Shown: one piece after another, positions 1-7,615 of the stretch
Numbering within the stretch: position 1 is the stretch's first letter
How the letters are laid out: the number at the start of each line of letters is the position of its first letter
The notes under the pieces: model-generated
Database searches by the model: none
What the model was told of the DNA's origin: nothing
The model's input: the letters and a program-made list of their open reading frames with translations, nothing else
Source of the DNA: Promethearchaeota archaeon
GTDB taxonomy: Archaea; Asgardarchaeota; Lokiarchaeia; Sigynarchaeales; SOKP01
NCBI GenBank assembly: GCA_016839655.1
Contig: JAEOTW010000033.1
Coordinates: forward strand, 1-41,813
Length of the DNA: 41,813 bases
Direction of reading: 5' to 3'
Translations under genes and position numbers: made by a program

Positions 1-126
1 ACCTCTAGCTTTTACAGTACAGTCTTCACCTTTATTAAGGATCATCATAGTGGCCATCACATAGTTCATTGTTGGACGGCGGCCAACGAAAACAGAATTG
101 GTTTCTTTTTCTTTTGCTTTTGCCAT
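1..126 (-). CDS. alba: DNA/RNA-binding protein Alba (N-terminal part, cut by window edge)
   Basis: The 42 codons from ATG (124-126) to the window edge read as an Alba N-terminus: a short Lys/Glu-rich lead (MAKAKEKE), then VFVGRRPTMNYVMATMMI and the beginning of the VKARG strand. In Alba proteins the GKKPVMNYV segment and the KARG strand form part of the nucleic-acid-binding dimer. Alba is an abundant archaeal chromatin and RNA-binding protein. The C-terminal half lies outside the window. GAGG sits about 8 nt before the ATG, and a TATA-like box flanked by two palindromes lies upstream (see 190-241). The family call is firm; the missing half cannot be assessed. Confidence 0.9.
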   Translation of the reverse strand, partial: MAKAKEKETNSVFVGRRPTMNYVMATMMILNKGEDCTVKARG

Positions 127-189
127 TTTAATTTCCTCTTATGTTTTTAATTTTGTATTGTATTTCTTTACTTTTTTGTTAATTTGCGT

Positions 190-241
190 TTACGTAATAC
201 GTTTTGTAGTTTTATTGTATTTTTAAAGTTAAATTACGTAA
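190..241 (-). promoter_or_regulatory. alba promoter with TATA-like box between two TTACGTAA palindromes
   Basis: Reading toward alba, a CTTTAAAAATA box lies at about 219-229. A perfect 8-bp palindrome TTACGTAA lies just upstream of it (234-241, over the expected BRE), and a second copy lies at 190-197, near the expected transcription start. The copies are 44 bp apart, about four helical turns. This looks like a promoter with paired operators. The rest of 127-380 is AT-rich, with no gene seen. Confidence 0.5.
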
Positions 242-380
242 TAACATTTTCTTGAAATTTTAGAAATGTTTTAAATTTTATTGTCCAATTAATAACAATT
301 TTTCATTATCTAACAAATCTAACTCAAGAGGTATATTGCCTAATAAATATAAAAAAAAAAAGAAATTTATTCTTAATTAA

Positions 381-611
381 TCATAAACCTTTCAATGTTA
401 CACCAAGGTAAAATAGAAACCAAGAGAAAAAGAATACGATCATAGCAATCAACATCCACGATGTAGGAGAAGCCCAACCAAAAGGATAAATTTGTGGTAA
501 GAGTGTTCCTGTCCAAAATATGGTATATTGGTCAAGTAAGATGAATATCCCAAATCCCCATAACAGAAAGGTTATTATTACAGTAAATTTACTTGGAGGT
601 GTCCATGCCAT
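381..611 (-). CDS. Small two-TM membrane protein, WTPP-KF family, copy 1
   Basis: A 76-residue protein, first of three tandem paralogues. It opens with MAWTPPSKFTV, has one hydrophobic helix (about residues 8-26), a short loop rich in aromatic and Pro residues, a second helix (about 50-70), and ends in LGVTLKGL. The WTPP[ST]KF start, the FGIFI..D turn and the WFLF.GV.L end are shared by all three copies. Both ends are probably cytoplasmic. I do not recognise the family. It is the most divergent copy and has only a weak SD (GTTGA, 7 nt before ATG). Function unknown; possibly an accessory subunit of a membrane complex or a surface-layer component, without direct evidence. Confidence 0.75.
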   Translation of the reverse strand: MAWTPPSKFTVIITFLLWGFGIFILLDQYTIFWTGTLLPQIYPFGWASPTSWMLIAMIVFFFSWFLFYLGVTLKGL

Positions 612-650
612 AATTTAATCAACACTTTTTTTTTTTTTATAAAGTTATAA

Positions 651-869
651 TTATAATCCTTTTAATTTTACTCCTAGAAAGAGGAGAAACCAAGAAAGAA
701 ATAAGACAATCAATGATATAACAATCCATCCATGATTTCCCGCAATATCAAAATAAGGTAAAAAACTTGACCATAAAAGACTACTTATATCAAGTAGGAT
801 AAATATTCCGAAAGCCATCAACAGAAAGGTTAAAATGACAGTAAATTTGGTGGGTGGAGTCCATCCCAT
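651..869 (-). CDS. Small two-TM membrane protein, WTPP-KF family, copy 2
   Basis: A 72-residue paralogue of its two neighbours, starting MGWTPPTKFTVILTFLL. It has two predicted TM helices (about 8-28 and 48-68) and the shared C-terminus FLGVKLKGL. A clear SD, GGTGA, stands 7 nt before the ATG. The leader upstream of the SD (about 880-905) closely resembles that of copy 3, with a shared TGTAAAATATTTT block, so the duplication included the leader and perhaps the promoter. 870-1076 is AT-rich leader and promoter DNA without a gene. Function unknown. Confidence 0.78.
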   Translation of the reverse strand: MGWTPPTKFTVILTFLLMAFGIFILLDISSLLWSSFLPYFDIAGNHGWIVISLIVLFLSWFLLFLGVKLKGL

Positions 870-1076
870 TTTTTTTTCACCAGATTATTTGTAAAATATT
901 TTCGTTTTTTCAAAAATTAATATTTAGTATGTTATTATTTAATTTAGTTTTTTATAAATATATAACAAATTACAATGTAAGGATAAAATAAATCTCGTCT
1001 CTTTTTATAACTAAAATTTATTTTCTGATAATACACCTTCAAAAATAAAAAAAAAAGGAAATTTTGAGCCTTAAAA

Positions 1077-1298
1077 TTAAATGCCTGACAGCTTAACACC
1101 CATGAAGAACAGAAACCATGTGAGAAAGAATAGTATCAAACCAATTATTAACCAACCATTATATGGTCCAATAAGAAATACCGGCAAAATTGAAGGCCAA
1201 ATAGCCATATATAGATCCATAAAGATAAAGATTCCAAAAACCATCAATAGGCCTGTTAGTAATACTATAAATTTACTTGGAGGAGTCCATCCACCCAT
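1077..1298 (-). CDS. Small two-TM membrane protein, WTPP-KF family, copy 3
   Basis: A 73-residue third member of the tandem family: MGGWTPPSKFIVLLTGLL, two hydrophobic helices (about 9-29 and 49-69), ending FMGVKLSGI. GGTGA stands 7 nt before the ATG. Conservation between copies is strongest in the first 12 residues, the end of helix 1 (FGIFI, then Asp) and the last 15 residues, suggesting these contact a common partner. A plus-strand reading frame overlaps this gene, but only this strand shows paralogue conservation, so the plus frame is a shadow. Function unknown. Confidence 0.78.
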   Translation of the reverse strand: MGGWTPPSKFIVLLTGLLMVFGIFIFMDLYMAIWPSILPVFLIGPYNGWLIIGLILFFLTWFLFFMGVKLSGI

Positions 1299-1444
1299 TT
1301 TATATTCACCAAATTATGTGTAAAATATTTTATAGTTAGTTTGAAATACAAATTAGTATTAAATTATTTGTCTTAATGTTTTATAAATGTATATCTATTT
1401 ACAGCAATAAATACAGAGTAATTCTATTTGTTTTATGATTTAGA

Positions 1445-2188
1445 TCAATCATTCTTAGTATAGTCTATTTCAATCTCTCTTACTGATTTATCATCAATAG
1501 ATTTTTGACTATATGCTAGTTTTTTTTCTCCCTTTTTGTTTTCCTTATCATTATCTCCTTTCTTAAAAATATCCCAAATAATACTTATAATAAGTAATGC
1601 CGATACAATAACTAATAAGGGAATTAATAGACCCGAATCTGTGAGGAGGATTTTCACCCAACCTATATAGGGGATTCTCCCTACTACTACTCCCAAAACC
1701 CTATTTTCGGGGACAGGTCCATCATCTACTGTAGGATTGGCGTCTCCCTTTGTGAGAAAATACCATCCCCCATCATACCATTTATCAACAACACGGTGGA
1801 CTACTGGATCACGTGGTGGATTAAACCAACCAGGTAAGTTCCAAGCATCAAAAACAATTACATCCCCCTCCTTTCCTGCAATTGTTCCATTTTTTATTTG
1901 AGCAGGATCTCTACCTTGTACAAACAATAAGTCCCCTTTTAAAATGGTTGGTTCCATAGAACCCGAAATTACTACCACCATGGGAGTGTTGGTATTTAGA
2001 GATAACTGTAGAATGAAGTAAACCAAGAAAGATCCTGAAAACGCAAAAATTATTAATATAACTGCAATAATAATTTTTCTTTTTGAAGTTGATTGAGTAT
2101 CCTTCGACTTTTTCTTATTAGAACCCGTTTTTAGATAATCTTTTTCCATAACAAAAAAATCAGTTGTTCTATGGTCAAATTTAATCAA
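1445..2188 (-). CDS. Signal peptidase I, archaeal/Sec11 type
   Basis: This membrane peptidase removes signal peptides from exported proteins. It has a Lys/Ser-rich cytoplasmic N-terminus, a TM helix at about 39-62, the catalytic Ser77 in ISGSMEPT, a membrane-association strand, and His131 in PVVHRV where bacterial enzymes carry Lys, so it is the Ser/His(/Asp) ER-archaeal type. KGDANP (Asp149) and Asp155 supply the acidic box. A second TM helix lies near 185-206, followed by a charged cytoplasmic tail. The start is uncertain: TTG at 2188, ATT at 2185 (4 nt after GGTAA), or ATG at 2149 leaving 234 residues. It probably processes the surface proteins encoded elsewhere here. It is divergently transcribed from the gene at 2367. 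Confidence 0.9.
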   Translation of the reverse strand: MIKFDHRTTDFFVMEKDYLKTGSNKKKSKDTQSTSKRKIIIAVILIIFAFSGSFLVYFILQLSLNTNTPMVVVISGSMEPTILKGDLLFVQGRDPAQIKNGTIAGKEGDVIVFDAWNLPGWFNPPRDPVVHRVVDKWYDGGWYFLTKGDANPTVDDGPVPENRVLGVVVGRIPYIGWVKILLTDSGLLIPLLVIVSALLIISIIWDIFKKGDNDKENKKGEKKLAYSQKSIDDKSVREIEIDYTKND

Positions 2189-2366
2189 ATTACCAATATA
2201 AATTTTCTTAACATAATGAATTAAATTTAGGATATTGACAGTTTTGATTCAATAAATAAGATATTGATTTATTTTAAAAGATTAACATTTTAAAGTAAAA
2301 TATCTAGAATAAAACTATCCAAATTGATTGAATTAATGCATCAAAAATAGGGTTAAGAACTTTAAA

Positions 2367-3152
2367 ATGTTAGAGAGAAGTCAATCATTTGACGTACAGG
2401 ACAAAAGTTATGATGAGATTCAAACAATTATGGAAAACTTATTAGAAAAAGGTTTATCTCTTTCAATTAAGACAAAAAGACTGGGAAGATCATTACTCAG
2501 AATAAGTTACTTCGATAATGAAATTGATCAAGAACAACAAAAGAATAATAGAATTACAATTTTACAAGAACCTGATAGAAGAGTGTATATTCAGATAAAG
2601 GGGAAATTATCAGATCTCCAAGTTAGACAGATATGGAGCGATTTTGAAAAAAAATTAACAAACTCAACAATTATGGAGAAGGTTGAAAATAAAAAATCCT
2701 CAAAAATGGAGATTATCCAAGAAATTAAGCAATTAATTGAATTAGAAGGTTATGTTGTCAAAGATAATGATGTTCAAATATTTATAGAGAATTTTATAGA
2801 GAAATTTAATAGGTTGCCAGAAGAGAACGAATTTCATTCAATAGTCAAAGGATATATTATAATAATTAATGAAACTTACTCGAAAGAGCAAGCAAAAACT
2901 CAAATTAAGAATGAAGCATCTGTAGAAAGAAAAGAATCGGTTTTAGATATTATTGATGATAACCCTCCAGCTATTTCTTATAATAAACCTGTTGTCGCAC
3001 TCAAAGACTCAGTTGGGCGAAGGAAATGTCCTAGTTGTGGAGATGAATCATCGATTCATGAAGTGGTGGATAAGAGTATAATATTAATGGCTTATCCGCG
3101 TATATATGGGAAAAAAAAATATTGCGGAAAATGTGGATATGAATGGAAATAG
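2367..3152 (+). CDS. Unknown protein with C-terminal zinc ribbon
   Basis: A 261-residue soluble protein. The first 95 residues form a mixed alpha/beta region ending in a strand-rich part (VYIQIKGKLS); residues about 105-175 are predicted helical (EIKQLIELEGYVV...). A linker follows, then a C-terminal zinc ribbon with CPSC at 221-224 and CGKC at 253-256, ending GYEWK. Such ribbons often mediate nucleic-acid or protein contact in archaea. No catalytic motif is visible and I do not recognise the N-terminal domain. The ATG has no strong SD. It is divergent from the signal peptidase; the 178-bp gap must hold both promoters. Confidence 0.75.
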   Translation: MLERSQSFDVQDKSYDEIQTIMENLLEKGLSLSIKTKRLGRSLLRISYFDNEIDQEQQKNNRITILQEPDRRVYIQIKGKLSDLQVRQIWSDFEKKLTNSTIMEKVENKKSSKMEIIQEIKQLIELEGYVVKDNDVQIFIENFIEKFNRLPEENEFHSIVKGYIIIINETYSKEQAKTQIKNEASVERKESVLDIIDDNPPAISYNKPVVALKDSVGRRKCPSCGDESSIHEVVDKSIILMAYPRIYGKKKYCGKCGYEWK

Positions 3153-3311
3153 CATGGTAAATTAAAAATATATAGTTTTATAACGTCTTCCCTCTCTTAT
3201 CTGTAAAATTTATAGAATTATTTAACTAAAAATAGTTTTAAATAGTCTGATATTTAAAAAGTTAACATAATCATAATTTTAAAACAATCTAAATTTTTTG
3301 AGTTAAAAAAA

Positions 3312-4289
3312 ATGGAAGATTATGCAATTATTTATAATCCCATCGCTAAAAAAGGGAAAGCTAAAGAAGATCTTGGTTATGCTTTCAAATGTTTAGGGGA
3401 TTTCAATATTTCATATAAATCATTAGAAACAGAATATGATGGGCACGCTATTGGTTTAGCTAGACAATTAGCAAAAGAGGGATATAGAGTTATTGCCGCG
3501 GGAGGAGATGGTACTGCAAATCAAGTACTTCATGGAGTTATAACATCTAATACGGGAGCTTTATGTGGATTTATTCCAATGGGTTCAGGTAATGATATTC
3601 CCGCAGCTGTGGGAATTAAAGCAGATATTAAAAGGGCATGTGAGATTATTGCAGAAGGATTTTCAAGTAAATGCGATATTGCATTTGCTAAAACCGACAG
3701 TGGAATTGAAAGGTACTTTCTGGGTATTGGAAGCCAAGGTTTTGATTCGGAAGTCGCCAGAAGATCAAATGAGGATAAAGAAAAAGATTACAATATGATA
3801 ATTCTAACGTTACTTAAAGAATGGGAAAACAAAGAAATTATTGTTAAAATGGATAATGATACTTTTGAAGGTGAAGCTAATCTTGCGGCAGTAGGGCTTT
3901 CTGGAGCTTATGGAGGAGGGATGTTCATTTGTCAAAGAGCTAGTATTGAAGATGGGCTTTTTGATATTAGCATCGTGAATATTGATAAGGTTAAATTAGC
4001 AAGGCAATTCAGGAGAATGTACAGCGCCTCTCTTTTACCACATCCTAATATTAATGAATATCGAAGCAAGAAAGTTAGAGTAGAAATGAGGAATCTTGAG
4101 GAAGAATCATATGTGTGTCAAGTGGATGGTGAAGTGTTAGATTCCCTTCCTGTGAACTATGAATGCATTCAAGATGGATATGAGTTTATTCGCCCGAAAA
4201 CAAATGAATTTGCTGAAGAATTTAAACAGAAATATGGCCATTACATGTGGGAATGTTGGGATGAGTTAGAAAAACGCAAAAATAAATAA
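3312..4289 (+). CDS. Diacylglycerol/lipid kinase family protein (YegS/DgkB type)
   Basis: An ATP-dependent lipid kinase of the DAGK catalytic family. The N-terminal nucleotide-binding domain has the YNPIAKKGKA opening, GGDGT at 64-68 followed by ANQVLHG, and GSGND at 91-95. The C-terminal beta-sandwich half contains GAYGGGMFICQRASIEDGLFDI, typical of YegS/BmrU-like enzymes, and ends with QVDGE near 275. At 325 residues it is a normal length. In an archaeon the substrate is probably an isoprenoid glycerol lipid or polyprenol rather than diacylglycerol; that is inference. The methyltransferase gene follows 35 nt downstream on the same strand and may be cotranscribed. Confidence 0.88.
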   Translation: MEDYAIIYNPIAKKGKAKEDLGYAFKCLGDFNISYKSLETEYDGHAIGLARQLAKEGYRVIAAGGDGTANQVLHGVITSNTGALCGFIPMGSGNDIPAAVGIKADIKRACEIIAEGFSSKCDIAFAKTDSGIERYFLGIGSQGFDSEVARRSNEDKEKDYNMIILTLLKEWENKEIIVKMDNDTFEGEANLAAVGLSGAYGGGMFICQRASIEDGLFDISIVNIDKVKLARQFRRMYSASLLPHPNINEYRSKKVRVEMRNLEEESYVCQVDGEVLDSLPVNYECIQDGYEFIRPKTNEFAEEFKQKYGHYMWECWDELEKRKNK

Positions 4290-4324
4290 GATTTATCCTT
4301 GAAACATACAAGCGTTTGTTTAAT

Positions 4325-4948
4325 ATGCCTGACTGGGATGTTATTTTTTCAGAAAAAGGTAAAGTCTTCACAGATCCACATCAAGATATGCAGAGGGTTG
4401 CTAAGTTATTTAAAGATAGGGGCGTGCGAAAAATATTAGATATTGGTTCTGGAACTGGGCGTCATATAATTTTTTTTTCAAAATTGGATTTTGAAATGTA
4501 TGGATTTGATGCTTCACCTAAAGGCCTTTCTCTTACTAAGCAGTGGTTATCAGAAGAGGGTTTAACAGCAGAAGTAATTAATCATAGAATGGAAGAGAAA
4601 TTTCCATACGATGATAAATATTTTGATGCTATTATCTCAATCCAAGTGATTCACCATAATAAAATGAAGGATATCATATTTACTGTAAGTGAAATTAATA
4701 GAGTATTGAAAAAGGAGGGAATTATTTTTATTACATTCCCAAAGTTAAAGATTAGAGGCAACCGAGAGGATTGGAAATTAAGAGAGATTGAAAAAGGCAC
4801 ATATATCCCTCAAGCGGGGCAAGAAAAAGGATTACCTCATCATTTCTTTACGATAAATGAAATTTATGATGTATTTAACTCTTTCAACCTACAAGAAATT
4901 TATGATGATAGAGGGAGACATCGAGCAATTTTAGGGGTAAAAAAATAA
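4325..4948 (+). CDS. Class I SAM-dependent methyltransferase
   Basis: A Rossmann-fold methyltransferase of about 207 residues. Motif I is ILDIGSGTGRH (about 36-46), the acidic strand-2 end is MYGFDASPKGL, motif post-II is FDAIISIQVIHH, followed by EINRVLKKEGIIFITFP (motif III region), the usual Methyltransf_11/25 pattern. The C-terminal half, with LPHHFFTINEIYDVFNS and a final strand IYDDRGRHRAILGV, resembles ubiquinone/tellurite-type small-molecule methyltransferases. The substrate cannot be read from the sequence. I chose ATG 4325 over TTG 4316, because no SD supports either and ATG starts the conserved part cleanly. It may share a transcript with the lipid kinase upstream. Confidence 0.85.
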   Translation: MPDWDVIFSEKGKVFTDPHQDMQRVAKLFKDRGVRKILDIGSGTGRHIIFFSKLDFEMYGFDASPKGLSLTKQWLSEEGLTAEVINHRMEEKFPYDDKYFDAIISIQVIHHNKMKDIIFTVSEINRVLKKEGIIFITFPKLKIRGNREDWKLREIEKGTYIPQAGQEKGLPHHFFTINEIYDVFNSFNLQEIYDDRGRHRAILGVKK

Positions 4949-5022
4949 AAATACATACAAATGTTTAAATTCGAAATTATACAACAGACTATTAGAGCAA
5001 ATCTACTTCATATAGAATCTAT

Positions 5023-5029
5023 GAGGTGA
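5023..5029 (+). promoter_or_regulatory. Strong Shine-Dalgarno before an in-frame ATT
   Basis: GAGGTGA matches the archaeal 16S 3' end almost fully. Seven nt downstream is ATT (5037-5039), in frame with the zinc-ribbon protein, which has no ATG or GTG upstream of its first Cys cluster. The only other nearby start is a GTG (5032) that opens a 10-codon frame leading nowhere. Confidence 0.6.
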
Positions 5030-5036
5030 AAGTGCG

Positions 5037-5918
5037 ATTTCTTATGATGATGAGAAATTTATAAGAAAAGATAATAAACCATTGGTTCAAGATTGGAGAG
5101 CATTCTTAAAAGCTCAACCTTTAGTATGTGATAGATGTGGGATGTTTACAGACACCCATAGGCAATATTGTGAAAGTTGTGGTGCTAAATATAGTTTAAG
5201 AAAAGCAAAGAAAAGAGATTTTAATGCTTATATGAGTAAAAAGAAGACACAGAAAGGCGCATCGGATTTTATATATGACAGTATACAGAGAAAAGATCAA
5301 GAAACAAAATCAATTCGATTAGAATCAGAGATACCAAACTTAGAAACCTTTTTAAAAGAACATCCCTTTATTTGCGTTTATTGTTGGGAATTTTCCATAA
5401 AAGATCTAGGTTACTGTGAGAAATGTGGAAGTAGACACAGTATAAGAAAAGCAAAAAAGAAGTTTTACTCTATCTATCAAGAGCGAAGAGAAAAATACCT
5501 TAAAAGTCTCTCATTTTTACAAAAACCAATGTCAAAACCAGTACTTGATGTTCCGCCTTCTGAATTTGTAAAATCACAAGAAAAATCTTCACGTCTGGAT
5601 GAATGGAAAGAGAAGATTAAAGATATTCCCAAACCACAAACAGAAATGATTCCTAAATCTTCTAAAATACCCCAACCAAAGTTACCAAAAAAAATTATTC
5701 CTGAATCAAACTATATAGATAGTGAAGAATTGAAACCAAGCCCCTCTATAACAGTCAAAGAAGAAGAGATAATGAAACCAATTACAGAAATATCGCAACC
5801 AGATGAAATTATACAAAAACCAAAAGAAATTATTCAATTCTGTAGATTTTGTGGTTTGCAATTAGCTGAATTGGAGATTTTCTGTCAACAGTGTGGTACA
5901 ATTATAAAGAAAAAATAG
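5037..5918 (+). CDS. Triple zinc-ribbon protein with probable ATT start
   Basis: A 293-residue protein with an internal duplication. Repeat 1 (about 22-65) and repeat 2 (about 105-150) each read FLK, then Cys-x2-Cys, Cys-x2-Cys, then SLRKAKK or SIRKAKK and an aromatic helix. A Pro/Lys/Glu-rich disordered linker follows (about 165-260), then a third ribbon (CRFC...CQQC) at the C-terminus. No enzyme motif is present; the layout suggests a scaffold or nucleic-acid-binding adaptor. The first conventional start would be TTG 5082, but coding sequence continues upstream as SYDDEKFIRKDNKP to ATT 5037, which has a strong SD at the right distance. The gene is convergent with the M28 peptidase, whose stop abuts its own. 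Confidence 0.75.
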   Translation: MSYDDEKFIRKDNKPLVQDWRAFLKAQPLVCDRCGMFTDTHRQYCESCGAKYSLRKAKKRDFNAYMSKKKTQKGASDFIYDSIQRKDQETKSIRLESEIPNLETFLKEHPFICVYCWEFSIKDLGYCEKCGSRHSIRKAKKKFYSIYQERREKYLKSLSFLQKPMSKPVLDVPPSEFVKSQEKSSRLDEWKEKIKDIPKPQTEMIPKSSKIPQPKLPKKIIPESNYIDSEELKPSPSITVKEEEIMKPITEISQPDEIIQKPKEIIQFCRFCGLQLAELEIFCQQCGTIIKKK

Positions 5919-7085
5919 TTATATTTTATTAACATTCATTAATTTCGGAGTTTTTTCAGTAACTTGTTTTGAAGAAATTAGAACTAATATAGATATACCT
6001 ACCAACGCAATAATTACTGAAATAACTATTACAATTTCTATATTCAATAGATTTTGATCTTGATTCCAAGGATAGTTCCCTTGATAGCTGTTATTTTCAT
6101 CTTCAAAATAGTTATTATAAATAAATTGTTCAACAGTTTTACCCGTAACCTCAAGACTATGATTTGAAATATAAGTAATGTTATCCTGAGTAGTGTGGTG
6201 ATAAGCCCAATCTGGATCCCGATTCCAAAATTTAATAATTAAATCCGCAGTCGGAATACCAATATTTCTAAAAGCTACATGATCATCGATAATTGATTGA
6301 GAAACTGGATTTGTTGGAAATGCACTGGTATATCCCAAGCTTCTTCCTATTGCAAATAGTTCACCCAATAATGAGGAGGTAGAATATTGCTCGTTGATAA
6401 ATTTTAAATTATCTCCACCAACCATATCTAACAAAACCATACAATCAAAAGTTTCTGTTCCTGAATCATAAAAATTATTTATTTCTGAAACAAATTGCTG
6501 AGATCCTTCGCACCACCCCCATCCAGATATTCCAGGTCCTAGATCATATCCTTGATCTTCAGCATCAAAAAATATAAACCATATTTGACAACTCAGATTC
6601 TCACTCCTGAGATATAGGTTTTGCGCTAATTCAATTAAAACAGCACTTCCACTAGCACCATCATTAGCACCTGGAACAGGGGCAGATGTATTTGTCAAAT
6701 CTTTTGTTGCTCTGGCTCTAGAATCATAATGAGCTCCTAAAATTATAATGTCAGTATTGTTTTCATTTAGTTTAAACAAAACATTCTGGCAATCTGTAGA
6801 TTGGACTGTAAAATTATGAAGAACATAAGTAAAATTATTGTCTATCTCTAAAAATTTTTCTATGAAATAATTAGCACAATTTACACGTTCTTGAGTTCCA
6901 GGAATACGAAAACCTATATCTAACTGCTCTTCTACATAGAAATAAGCGTTATCTCCATTAAATTGTAGTTCGATATCATAATTCTGGACACTCAGATTAT
7001 TAGATGGAAGATTAACATAAACAATAGTAAAAATGGTAATAAAAACTAAAGAGCTTACAATAATAATACTTAATTTCTTTTTTAT
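5919..7085 (-). CDS. Secreted M28-family zinc aminopeptidase-like protein (ATA start)
   Basis: A 388-residue, membrane-anchored, exported M28 metallopeptidase. The metal-site signatures are in order: GAHYDSR (His, Asp), GANDGASGSAVLIELA (bridging Asp), FDAEDQGYD (catalytic Glu and ligand), LLDMVGGD (Asp) and DDHVAF (His). A C-terminal TM helix (about 350-372) ends in a Lys-containing tail. A conventional start (TTG 6779) would cut the domain just before NVLFKLNENN. The frame stays open 102 codons upstream and begins with an export signal, KKKLSIIIVSSLVFITIF, whose first codon is ATA (7083-7085) preceded by GGTGA at 6 nt. The ATA start is inferred; the upstream coding sequence is clear. It probably supplies amino acids from extracellular peptides. 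Confidence 0.87.
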   Translation of the reverse strand: MKKKLSIIIVSSLVFITIFTIVYVNLPSNNLSVQNYDIELQFNGDNAYFYVEEQLDIGFRIPGTQERVNCANYFIEKFLEIDNNFTYVLHNFTVQSTDCQNVLFKLNENNTDIIILGAHYDSRARATKDLTNTSAPVPGANDGASGSAVLIELAQNLYLRSENLSCQIWFIFFDAEDQGYDLGPGISGWGWCEGSQQFVSEINNFYDSGTETFDCMVLLDMVGGDNLKFINEQYSTSSLLGELFAIGRSLGYTSAFPTNPVSQSIIDDHVAFRNIGIPTADLIIKFWNRDPDWAYHHTTQDNITYISNHSLEVTGKTVEQFIYNNYFEDENNSYQGNYPWNQDQNLLNIEIVIVISVIIALVGISILVLISSKQVTEKTPKLMNVNKI

Positions 7086-7091
7086 AAAAAT

Positions 7092-7096
7092 TCACC
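7092..7096 (-). promoter_or_regulatory. SD (GGTGA) before the ATA start of the M28 peptidase
   Basis: GGTGA followed by six nt and then ATA, AAA, AAG, AAA: exactly where a signal peptide should start with Met-Lys-Lys-Lys. An in-frame TGA overlaps the SD, so no earlier start is possible. Confidence 0.6.
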
Positions 7097-7175
7097 AAAT
7101 AATAAAGATACTAGCAAAAGTATTTTTTCGCTTTATTTAATATTAAAAAATAAAAATATAATTATATTTTAGGTT

Positions 7176-7598
7176 TTACATTGGTTCAAAGCCAAGATCT
7201 ACTCGTATTTCTCCGCCTTCTAATTGAGTTTCTAAGAATGTTGTTTTTACAGGTGTGTTTATTTTTATATCATCTGGTTTAGTTTCATCTACACCTATCA
7301 ATTGACCTGAGATCATAGGTCCTTCATCAAGTTCTATTACTGAAAAACAATAAGGCTTTTTCATTGAATAGCCTTTGTTAACCATAAATGTGGTTCCTAC
7401 TGTAATACAAGTAAAAGCAGCGATCTTACCTTTTCCTGACATTTCTACCCATTCTGTATCAATTGAGTTACATTTTACACATAATTTTCTTGGAGGAACA
7501 TCAAAAGCGCCACATTTTTTGCATTTAGAACCCATCAATTTTTTATTATTGATATGTTCTAAATAATTTTGAATTGTTATTTCATTTCCTTCTGACAT
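7176..7598 (-). CDS. DUF35 zinc-ribbon/OB-fold protein, thiolase partner
   Basis: A 140-residue acyl-CoA-binding DUF35 protein. After a short helix comes the rubredoxin-like ribbon with Cys26, Cys29, Cys40 and Cys43 (CKKCG...LCVKC), then an OB-fold with GKGKIAAFTCITVG and YCFSVIELDEGPMISGQL. In archaea such proteins join thiolase and, in many species, HMG-CoA synthase, channeling acetoacetyl-CoA toward mevalonate; others serve acyl-CoA beta-oxidation. It lies 17 nt behind the thiolase gene on the same strand, with an SD (GGGTGA, 9 nt before ATG), so the two form an operon. No HMG-CoA synthase gene is in the window. Confidence 0.9.
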   Translation of the reverse strand: MSEGNEITIQNYLEHINNKKLMGSKCKKCGAFDVPPRKLCVKCNSIDTEWVEMSGKGKIAAFTCITVGTTFMVNKGYSMKKPYCFSVIELDEGPMISGQLIGVDETKPDDIKINTPVKTTFLETQLEGGEIRVDLGFEPM

Positions 7599-7615
7599 TT
7601 TAATTTTTCACCCTT

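Noticed and set aside
1081..1323. Plus-strand frame of 80 codons over the third WTPP-KF gene
   Set aside because: Opposite strand of a gene with clear paralogue conservation and SD; shadow frame.
5032..5064. GTG-started 10-codon frame right after the strong SD
   Set aside because: It ends after ten codons with no recognisable product. A leader peptide is possible, but the ATT start of the zinc-ribbon gene explains the SD better.
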